Below are positions 6,779-13,480 of a stretch of DNA of 33,298 bases, in pieces. The notes beneath the pieces were generated by a model. It was not told the origin of the DNA, made no database searches, and worked only from the letters and a program-made list of their open reading frames with translations. The stretch covers positions 1 through 33,298 of the forward strand of contig CALVRU010000012.1 in assembly GCA_944358775.1 (NCBI GenBank), in the 5' to 3' direction. How positions within the stretch are numbered: the stretch's first letter is position 1; each line of letters opens with the position of its first letter. This stretch comes from an uncultured Bacilli bacterium. Its GTDB lineage: Bacteria; Bacillota_I; Bacilli_A; RF39; UBA660. Made by a program: the position numbers and the translations under genes.

Positions 6779-8122
6779 CTATTGTCTTTTCTTTCCTTTT
6801 TTGATTTTCGAAGCTCGATAAATAACGACCCCAATGATCGATAGCACTCCAAGTGCCAACACAATCCCCCCGACAATCGTCCAAGTAGTGTTATTTTGGA
6901 AAAGGGTTGCTTCGGAAATACGTAATTTATAAACTTGATTCATTCCATTTTCGGCGGTCACAATAATAGAAATTTCACTGCCAACTTGTAAATTTTCATT
7001 TCCTTGAATCACTACTTTGGCATTGCTATTATTAGAAAGAGCTTCTATTTTTAAATTTTCAAAAGAAGATCTCGGAATGGTATATTCAAAAGTATTCGAA
7101 TCAAAGACAAAGGATACGCCATCGATTTTCAAACTTTTTAAAGCCGCATCGCTTGATACCCCTTTTTCTTCATTACGATTTACCGTAATCTTATATTCTT
7201 GAGTATTACCAGATTCCGAAGTAACTACAATAACAATGTTATTTTCACCGAAATTAAGACTACCATTTCCAGATACACTAACCGTTGCCATCGCCGATTT
7301 TGGAATTGCTTTCACATCAAAACTAGTAACATCACTAGAAACATCGATCCGATAAGAATACGTATCCGATCGAAATGGCAAATAACCATTCGTCGGAATT
7401 AACAATTTTAAAGTAGCGTCATGTGAAAGAGATGTATTTTCTACAAAATGAATGGTATAAGTCCGTTTTTCACCAGCTGCCGAAGTAACGGTAATAAGAT
7501 GTGTTTTTCCAATTTCAACTGCGACTTCTCCCAACCCTTCTACAGTTGCTGCATTACTAAACAACGTTCCTTCGACCGAAACGGTCGTAATAGAAGGATC
7601 AATTTGCAAATTATAATCTGTTACATCCTCCTGAAATTCAGGACTCAAAACACCATGAGAAAAAGAAAGAGCCGTCAATTTATTATAGTTATCCGGCAAT
7701 GGAAAAGAAAGTACTACATCTTCTGCTGTTTTTCCGTCAAAATGAATATCGGTCACTTTAATCGTCGAACTTCCAAGTAACCCCTTAACTTTAAACCGAA
7801 GTGTCACTTTTCCAGATTCATTTGCCTCCGTAATCTTTTCTACCCGAATCGCGGAAAGATCTTCCAAAGAACCTCTCCACGAATCTACTAAACTACTCGA
7901 AACAAGTTCAAAAACATTCGAATCATATTCGATCTTAAAATTACCTTGTTGATATTGATTTGCAAATAAGAAAGAAACTTCTATTTCCTCATTCAAACTC
8001 AATGAATGTTCATACGTAAAATCAGTTCTTAATTCCGGTTGATAAGGAACTGCTTCTGCTAAAATTGACTGTGGAAATAGGAAAAGCAGAAACAATCCGA
8101 TTACGAAAAGATATTTTCTCAT
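6779..8122 (-). CDS. Membrane-anchored surface protein with cadherin-like beta-sandwich repeats
   Basis: A 447-residue exported protein. A signal peptide (about 1-22, ending ILAEA) is followed by an N-terminal cohesin-like beta domain (about 25-145) and three cadherin-like beta-sandwich repeats of the PF12733 type (about 147-230, 235-320 and 325-405). These are recognised by the recurrent LxxLxxxxGxLxPxFxxxxxxY...V opening and the GxxxxYxIxF closing strand. A C-terminal TM (about 414-436) with a basic tail ends it. Such repeats occur in cell-surface and carbohydrate-binding proteins. The start is the ATG after GGAGGTAATT, two nt after the stop of the prepilin-like gene; an upstream ATG was rejected because it forms part of that ribosome binding site. 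The two are surely cotranscribed, which suggests a joint surface structure, though direct partnership is an inference. Confidence 0.8.
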   Translation of the reverse strand: MRKYLFVIGLFLLFLFPQSILAEAVPYQPELRTDFTYEHSLSLNEEIEVSFLFANQYQQGNFKIEYDSNVFELVSSSLVDSWRGSLEDLSAIRVEKITEANESGKVTLRFKVKGLLGSSTIKVTDIHFDGKTAEDVVLSFPLPDNYNKLTALSFSHGVLSPEFQEDVTDYNLQIDPSITTVSVEGTLFSNAATVEGLGEVAVEIGKTHLITVTSAAGEKRTYTIHFVENTSLSHDATLKLLIPTNGYLPFRSDTYSYRIDVSSDVTSFDVKAIPKSAMATVSVSGNGSLNFGENNIVIVVTSESGNTQEYKITVNRNEEKGVSSDAALKSLKIDGVSFVFDSNTFEYTIPRSSFENLKIEALSNNSNAKVVIQGNENLQVGSEISIIVTAENGMNQVYKLRISEATLFQNNTTWTIVGGIVLALGVLSIIGVVIYRASKIKKGKKRQ

Positions 8123-8124
8123 AA

Positions 8125-9987
8125 TTACCTCCATCTCAAAATTGGCGAAGTGTCATAATAACAAGTAGCTTGCATATTACCAACTACCCCATTGTAATAA
8201 TAATAGTCTGATAAACTCGCACCATTAATAATAAAGTATGCGGAAACCCCTATCCCGATAGATCCTCCTGAATTAAACTTATCTCCATTGGCTGAATCTT
8301 TTCCACACACCCATGTTCCACGGAAAGAGCCACCCGATGTAATACAGTTCAGCGTACAAGCCATCGTGATTTCCCATCTAGCATTTAAGATATTCGTTCC
8401 CACATTCGTACAAGTTCGACTCTGACCATTACACCATACCGTTTGTCCTGCTGTACTACATGCACTATCATAGGCTGGTAATGTACAACAATCTGCCGTC
8501 TTATAACTGCCGTGGTATTTTACTCCAGAACGAAGTCCTGCCTTATTTACTGCCACGACCCAACCATACCAAGTCTGACCACACGATGTCGTAAACGTAT
8601 TCGAAGTGGTAAAACAACTATCGGTATTACTTGGAGTTGCACTATTTGTTTTAGCACAATATAGATAATGAGAAATGCCACTCTCCACATCCGTACTACC
8701 ACTACCACCCGTCATACTACCATTGCCAATTCCTGAGCTAGTTGGTGTAGATGGTCCTGTTTTATCGATTTTAATCGTCGTCGATGTACTAGAAGATAAT
8801 CCAGCCCCAGAAGTAGCAGTCAATGTCACCGTCTGACCCGAACTAGAACTAGCGGTAAGCGACGTAGGACTCAAACTACTCGTACAACCAGATGGACCAG
8901 ACGTAGAACATGCCGTATTGGTAAGTGTTACATTGGAAGTATACCATCCATTACTACCAAGCGTTCCACTCGCTACTTGAATTTGACCAACAGTCGGTAC
9001 CGTTTTATCGATATTCAAAGTCCGAGTCACCGTACTACTATTACCCGCCTGATCCGTCACGGTAAGTCTAACCACATGATCCTTCTGATTCGACGTAATA
9101 TATAAGTTATTCTCACTCCACTCTACTCTTGCAATATCAGAATCTGTCGATTGATAGCTAATCGTCACATTCGAAACAAACCAATTTGGTACCTTCTGTG
9201 GAGAATCCGGTGTAAAGACAATTTGTGCGCGTGGTGCCGTTTTATCGATATTGACAAATTGAGACTCGGCACTACTACGATTGCCGTCTTTATCAACAGC
9301 CCGGACATAAACATCTCCTTTATAAGAAGAAGTAAGTGTAAATTCATGACTACCTTCCGGTGTCGAAGTCCAAGTAGCACCCTCATCCAAAGAATATTCA
9401 ACATGATGAAAGCCGGCCATATAAGGATCGTTCGCTTCGATCGAAAAATAAACATTTCGATTCGTCAAACTACCAGAATATACCTGTCCAGAAGTTGCAT
9501 TGTCATAAAGAACCGTCATCTTCGTAATTAAAAAATTACCGTTTACTCCCATACACCCCGCCGGTGCTTTTTTATCAGCCGTATATACCTTTCCGGTATT
9601 CTTGTTTTTACAATTCAAATAATAATAATAATCAAAATTATTACTATCACCACGACGCCATACTTGAATAATTCCATCGGCATCCGGATCTTGATTGGTA
9701 TCACAAGTAATTTCTTCTTCTTTGACCAATCCTTCGTTAATCAAAGCATAATATGGGATATTAAAGCATTCCCGATCGGGATCAAAATCTTCCCCATATT
9801 GATCGATATAAGTATTCGTAGCTGCTTCTACTATTTTCTCATGATAACTATATTTTTTATTATCTTGATTGTTCATAATCGTTTGTACAATCGGAAAGCT
9901 AACTCCAATAATAATACCGAAAATCACGATAATTGCTAAAAGTTCAATCAACGTAAATCCTTTTTTCTTATTCAACGTTTTCTTCAT
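8125..9987 (-). CDS. Large prepilin-like surface protein with Ig-like repeats
   Basis: A 620-residue protein. A class III prepilin leader MKKTLNKKKG is cut before FTLIELL (Glu at +5), followed by the hydrophobic pilin helix to about residue 38. A pilin-like region with Cys pairs (about 40-150) comes next. Three Ig-like/Big-type repeats follow, joined by IDKTAP, IDKTVP and IDKTGP (about residues 250, 330 and 410), then a Cys-rich C-terminal region (about 440-620, TSCGQTWYGWV, CCTLPAYDSAC, CNGQSRTCTN). Processing needs a prepilin peptidase not seen here. Ordinary pseudopilins are 100-200 residues, so this is a tip-like or adhesive minor pilin, or a surface protein that borrowed the leader. A clear promoter lies upstream and the cadherin-like gene follows 2 nt later. 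Ligand unknown. Confidence 0.82.
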   Translation of the reverse strand: MKKTLNKKKGFTLIELLAIIVIFGIIIGVSFPIVQTIMNNQDNKKYSYHEKIVEAATNTYIDQYGEDFDPDRECFNIPYYALINEGLVKEEEITCDTNQDPDADGIIQVWRRGDSNNFDYYYYLNCKNKNTGKVYTADKKAPAGCMGVNGNFLITKMTVLYDNATSGQVYSGSLTNRNVYFSIEANDPYMAGFHHVEYSLDEGATWTSTPEGSHEFTLTSSYKGDVYVRAVDKDGNRSSAESQFVNIDKTAPRAQIVFTPDSPQKVPNWFVSNVTISYQSTDSDIARVEWSENNLYITSNQKDHVVRLTVTDQAGNSSTVTRTLNIDKTVPTVGQIQVASGTLGSNGWYTSNVTLTNTACSTSGPSGCTSSLSPTSLTASSSSGQTVTLTATSGAGLSSSTSTTIKIDKTGPSTPTSSGIGNGSMTGGSGSTDVESGISHYLYCAKTNSATPSNTDSCFTTSNTFTTSCGQTWYGWVVAVNKAGLRSGVKYHGSYKTADCCTLPAYDSACSTAGQTVWCNGQSRTCTNVGTNILNARWEITMACTLNCITSGGSFRGTWVCGKDSANGDKFNSGGSIGIGVSAYFIINGASLSDYYYYNGVVGNMQATCYYDTSPILRWR

Positions 9988-10020
9988 AGCACTTCCCCTA
10001 TTCTATTTTTATCTAGCATA

Positions 10021-10049
10021 ATTATATAACAGGAAAATAAATGGTGCAA
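10021..10049 (-). promoter_or_regulatory. Sigma-A promoter of the prepilin-like operon
   Basis: On the minus strand TTGCAC (10044-10049), a 17-nt spacer and a perfect TATAAT (10021-10026), about 35 nt upstream of the start codon. Confidence 0.7.
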
Positions 10050-10100
10050 GAGCGTAACAAACACAAAAAAATTATTTTGAAGTTCCATACTTCATACCAC

Positions 10101-10135
10101 AAAAAAACACCTACGATGAAATTTCATCATAAGTG
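10101..10135 (-). terminator. Terminator spanning the stop codon of the deacetylase gene
   Basis: On the minus strand the stretch 10108-10135 folds back completely (14 potential pairs including G-U; the innermost AT positions form the loop) and is followed by seven T (10101-10107). The last codons and the TAG are inside the hairpin. Confidence 0.8.
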
Positions 10136-11364
10136 ATCACATTTAATCCATACGTTTCTTTTATTTTTTCCTTTTTTGAATCTGGCACAACAATAGTCGA
10201 ACGATCGCCATCCGAAATATACCGTGTATTTTGAATTTGTTTTAAAGAATACGCAATATCAAAATCTACACCATTATTATCATACGCACGAATCCTTTTT
10301 AAAAAAGTTGGATCAAAATTATCAGAAAAAGGAGAATAATCCGCTTCCCAACCAACGCGAAGAGCGGCTATATTTTGATAACTTTTTCCATCGTAAGTAC
10401 CATTCAACACATTTGCAAAATTTGCATGTGTTTTTTTATAAGGTGACCCAAATGGCAAAGCAACAATAGAAACATACTTTCCTGGAATAATCTCATTTAA
10501 AATCTGGTCCATTCCACCAACTTCCTGCATCGCAACTTCTGCACTTATCTTCGTAAAATCCGGATGATTTAACGTATGATTTCCTACATCATATCCATGA
10601 TCGACTAACCATAATAAAATATCTTCGTTATACTCCGGCTGTTGAAATAGACCTTTCATGACAAAAAAAGTAGCCGTTACCTGATAATCTGGATATTTCT
10701 GTTTAAATTCCTCCAAGATACCAATCGCACAATTCGGATCGATTTTAAGCGACCCATCCTCTTTTTTTCCTAATACTTTAAAATTATCTTCATTTCCATC
10801 ATCAAAGGTTAAAATAATAGGACTCTTCCCAAGCGGTACATCGATAATTCCCTTCACATAATCTTTCAGAGCAATCATTCGATATCCCTCTTGATAATAT
10901 TTTTCCAAGTCACCACGAAATGCTTCAGCAGTTCGATTATATCCATCTTTATCCACATTGCCACCAGTATATTTCGTCTCACTAGAAGGAATATTCTCAA
11001 TGTGATGATACATCATAATAGGAACTCTACCCACTTCGTTTACTTTGTTCTCTTGGTAAACTTCTTTCGGAACTTCCCCCAATGACAATGTAATAATCAC
11101 TTTCATCCCCTTAGAAATTTTAGTATCTTGACTCGGTTCTTGTAAAAGAACAGTTCCCTTAGCTACACTACTATGATACTCTTCTTGAAATTCACAAGAC
11201 AATTGCTCCTTCTCGCAATATTCCTCGATCTTGGTACGATCCATCGAAGATAAATCAGCTAAAAAACGTTCCTTCGATCGTTTTGGAAAAAAAACAATCA
11301 CCAATAAGACAATCAAACAAATAGCAAGTACGACGACCGGCCCTTTTTTTAATTTACGCTTCAT
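10111..11364 (-). CDS. Membrane-anchored polysaccharide deacetylase with a PASTA-like domain
   Basis: A 417-residue protein. It has an N-terminal TM (about 8-26) and a PASTA-like domain (about 38-97, with the typical AKGTVLLQEPSQDTKISKG core). A linker starting VPIMMYHHIEN leads to a NodB/CE4 deacetylase domain (about 150-400). Catalytic residues visible are the Asp188-Asp189 pair in LTFDDGNED and the zinc His263/His267 in NHTLNH. CE4 enzymes remove acetyl groups from peptidoglycan or other glycans, and PASTA domains bind peptidoglycan, so cell-wall tailoring outside the membrane is likely. The ATG at 11364 has TTGGTGAATCAT before it; an in-frame TTG 12 nt upstream was rejected. The gene is monocistronic with a terminator over its stop codon. 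The exact substrate is unknown. Confidence 0.85.
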   Translation of the reverse strand: MKRKLKKGPVVVLAICLIVLLVIVFFPKRSKERFLADLSSMDRTKIEEYCEKEQLSCEFQEEYHSSVAKGTVLLQEPSQDTKISKGMKVIITLSLGEVPKEVYQENKVNEVGRVPIMMYHHIENIPSSETKYTGGNVDKDGYNRTAEAFRGDLEKYYQEGYRMIALKDYVKGIIDVPLGKSPIILTFDDGNEDNFKVLGKKEDGSLKIDPNCAIGILEEFKQKYPDYQVTATFFVMKGLFQQPEYNEDILLWLVDHGYDVGNHTLNHPDFTKISAEVAMQEVGGMDQILNEIIPGKYVSIVALPFGSPYKKTHANFANVLNGTYDGKSYQNIAALRVGWEADYSPFSDNFDPTFLKRIRAYDNNGVDFDIAYSLKQIQNTRYISDGDRSTIVVPDSKKEKIKETYGLNVITYDEISS

Positions 11365-11450
11365 ATGATTCACCAATTATTATTATAAACAAAAAAACAA
11401 ACAATATCTACTTTTTTTAAAGAAGCATATAATAAAGTAGGTGAAGTCTT

Positions 11451-11666
11451 ATGTTTCGAAAACCACATGGACCCTTTTGTCGTTGTGAAATGTGTCGCTT
11501 AAAAAGAAAAACGAACCCCTTATATACAGGGATTCTCTTTGCGATTGGAATCATCGTTTTATACCAGGCCATATTACTCTTATTTTTCACCAGTACAGTT
11601 TACATTTTTTTACTATTAATCGAACTGATCTTATTGTTTTTGGGAATTTTTTTGATTCTCCTTTAA
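11451..11666 (+). CDS. Small two-helix membrane protein with a CxCxxC motif
   Basis: A 71-residue protein. The short N-terminus has a Cys cluster (FCRCEMCRLKRK), followed by two long hydrophobic helices (about 25-45 and 48-71). AGGTGAAG lies just before the ATG and a TATAAT-like box about 20 nt upstream, which support a real gene rather than a shadow frame. It is convergent with ysxE and their 3' ends overlap by 36 nt, an unusual arrangement. The Cys motif could bind metal or form an inter-subunit link. The family is not recognised. Confidence 0.55.
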   Translation: MFRKPHGPFCRCEMCRLKRKTNPLYTGILFAIGIIVLYQAILLLFFTSTVYIFLLLIELILLFLGIFLILL

Positions 11667-12533
11667 AACGAGATCTTTTGCTTTTTTTAATTTCCGAAGA
11701 ACTTGATCGATTTCTTGAGTCGCTATCTGTTCTTCTTTTTTTAAGACAATTTTTTTCGGAATCAGTAACAAGCAAAACAACTGTAATCGTTCTTCTTCCA
11801 ACAACGGAAAACGACTTTGATAATAATCAAACAGAGCAATATAATCAAAGGAAAAATCATTTAATTCAAAGAAAGAAAAAAAATCATAAATAGGAATATC
11901 GATACTAGCACGATCCCAACTGATAAAATAACCGACATCTTGCTTACGAAAGTGATCCAAAGAAAGATTATGATGTACCATTGCAACACGTTCCTTCTTT
12001 TTGTGACTCATAATCTCATACCACTTCTCTAACATAGTACTCGCCCCATATAAATTATCAAAAAGAAAAGAAAGATTACGGACCAACAAATACTCACTGG
12101 GAGACAAATAAACATGTTTTAAGATTACGTTAGTTAAATCGTCATAATACTGAAACAAATATTGAATCCGCTCCCGCGTCTCTTCATAAAATTTTTTCAC
12201 TTGATTGAGATCCGTCTCACGATAATAACATGTTTTATTATGTAAAAGGCTCATGAGATAAATAATATCCTGAGCCTTCTGTTCTTTGGGAGATGTGATA
12301 TCTTCCAAATAAGGAAAAAGTTCATACTCACTTTTTTCATCTGTTTCGAAAGATTCACAATAATATGGAAATCCCCGTGACTTTAAATACGCGTATAATT
12401 CTTTTTTCTCTTTGTACTTTCGCTTTAAAACGAATTTTCCATCATTCGTATCGATAATTTTAACATTTTTAAGAATATGATAAGCGGAAGGACGAAGGTG
12501 AAAGCGCTCTAATAGTGCTCTTTCTTCAATCAT
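11631..12533 (-). CDS. ysxE: YsxE/CotS-type kinase-like spore coat protein, probably inactive
   Basis: A 300-residue protein of the aminoglycoside phosphotransferase/CotS fold. The N-lobe carries a candidate ATP Lys38 (FVLKRKY). The catalytic loop reads VHHNLSLDHF (187-195), where active relatives have HGDxxxxN. The metal-binding segment reads FISWDRASIDIPIYDF, where relatives have IDW(E/D). Thus the catalytic Asp is Asn189 and the first metal Asp is Ser205, pointing to a pseudokinase. It starts within the spoVID-like gene (8-nt overlap), exactly the gene order of Bacillus subtilis spoVID-ysxE, where YsxE is a spore coat-associated protein. The 3' end overlaps a small plus-strand gene. The symbol is given from synteny and fold, not from detailed alignment. 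Confidence 0.7.
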   Translation of the reverse strand: MIEERALLERFHLRPSAYHILKNVKIIDTNDGKFVLKRKYKEKKELYAYLKSRGFPYYCESFETDEKSEYELFPYLEDITSPKEQKAQDIIYLMSLLHNKTCYYRETDLNQVKKFYEETRERIQYLFQYYDDLTNVILKHVYLSPSEYLLVRNLSFLFDNLYGASTMLEKWYEIMSHKKKERVAMVHHNLSLDHFRKQDVGYFISWDRASIDIPIYDFFSFFELNDFSFDYIALFDYYQSRFPLLEEERLQLFCLLLIPKKIVLKKEEQIATQEIDQVLRKLKKAKDLVLKENQKNSQKQ

Positions 12534-13389
12534 TTTTCAAAACACACGGAATGATCAACTTACTGCCGATTTTAATGTCATCCAAATTATTATAACTAGC
12601 TACTGCTTCTCTCGTTACACCATACTTATCCATAATCATATCGATCGTATCCCCATCACGCACAATGTAGACATAATAAGTAGAGAACGTTTCATCCGTA
12701 TTTTCTAAAGCACTGAAAATAGAACCCACATCATTCGTCTCTTTACCATTCGTCGATTGATTCACCGGTATCACTTTCTCCTTCGTTTCGACTGGAATAG
12801 GAAACGCCTTCAAATGATTGGAAAGTTCTGCTACACTTTGCGATTCCTCCATGACTGTTGGTACCTCTTGTTTATCATCCAAAGATTGTAATCCCTCATA
12901 AGTATTGTTTTCTACTGACAACTTATCCTCTGCTGGTATATCACTTTGTTCACTTCTTTCTTCCAAGAAATCGTCTTTTTCTACTTTCACTGCGATTGGT
13001 TGTTCATCCTCATCCCGTAAATCCAATGAAATTTCATCTTCCAATGTTTCTAGATGCTCTTCCATTTCACTCAAGCCATCGATACTAACCTCGATATCGA
13101 TTTGTAACTCGTCATCATTTACGACTTCATAGTGAAAATCATCAATGGAAATTGTTGCTTCTTTCGTATCGTACTTTGGATCGATCTCAATCGTAAAAGG
13201 CAATTGATAATCGAACTTTTCTTCTAACTGACTCGCTTCGGTCATCTTATACTTTCCTGTTACAAAAAAATTACCCTCGATCGTGATTGGATCCGTAAAT
13301 TCTAACGAATGATTTAAAGAAATTTCCGTAATCTCCCCAATCATTGTTCGAAATGTAATCTCTTTATGAAAAGGTATTATTTTTTTCAT
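12526..13389 (-). CDS. spoVID: SpoVID-like spore coat morphogenetic protein with C-terminal LysM
   Basis: A 287-residue acidic protein. The N-terminal beta-rich domain (about 1-115; SLNHSLEFTDPITIEGNFFVTGKY resembles the SpoVID/DUF3794-type start) is followed by a low-complexity acidic middle (about 115-230). A LysM domain closes it (about 237-283, YIVRDGDTIDMIMDKYGV...NNLDDIKIGSKLIIP). In Bacillus, SpoVID drives encasement of the forespore by the coat, and its LysM contacts coat partners and lipid II. The next gene is a YsxE-like protein, matching the Bacillus order. Start: ATG after AGAGGAGGATACG. On the minus strand CATAAACT (13412-13419) resembles a sigma-E -10 but lacks a good -35. It is shorter than Bacillus SpoVID (575 residues). 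Confidence 0.75.
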   Translation of the reverse strand: MKKIIPFHKEITFRTMIGEITEISLNHSLEFTDPITIEGNFFVTGKYKMTEASQLEEKFDYQLPFTIEIDPKYDTKEATISIDDFHYEVVNDDELQIDIEVSIDGLSEMEEHLETLEDEISLDLRDEDEQPIAVKVEKDDFLEERSEQSDIPAEDKLSVENNTYEGLQSLDDKQEVPTVMEESQSVAELSNHLKAFPIPVETKEKVIPVNQSTNGKETNDVGSIFSALENTDETFSTYYVYIVRDGDTIDMIMDKYGVTREAVASYNNLDDIKIGSKLIIPCVLKND

Positions 13390-13441
13390 CGTATCCTCCT
13401 CTTTTCAATTAAGTTTATGATAAAGAAGTATTATTTAGCAC

Positions 13442-13473
13442 AAAAAAACAATTACTATTTTCGTAATTGTTTC
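13442..13473 (-). terminator. Intrinsic terminator after lon
   Basis: The 9-bp stem AACAATTAC/GTAATTGTT (13447-13455 with 13463-13471) has a 7-nt loop and a T-run on the minus strand, about 10 nt past the lon stop codon. Confidence 0.9.
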
Positions 13474-13480
13474 TTATTTC

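Noticed and set aside
9151..9531. Plus-strand open frame of 126 codons inside the prepilin-like gene
   Set aside because: Antisense shadow of Ig-repeat coding; no ribosome binding site or domain.
11492..11893. 133-codon plus-strand frame overlapping the small membrane protein and ysxE
   Set aside because: The first part overlaps a better supported frame and the rest is antisense to ysxE; no ribosome binding site.
13412..13419. Sigma-E promoter for spoVID
   Set aside because: The -10 resemblance is good, but no matching -35 at 13-15 nt was found, so it is not listed as a feature.
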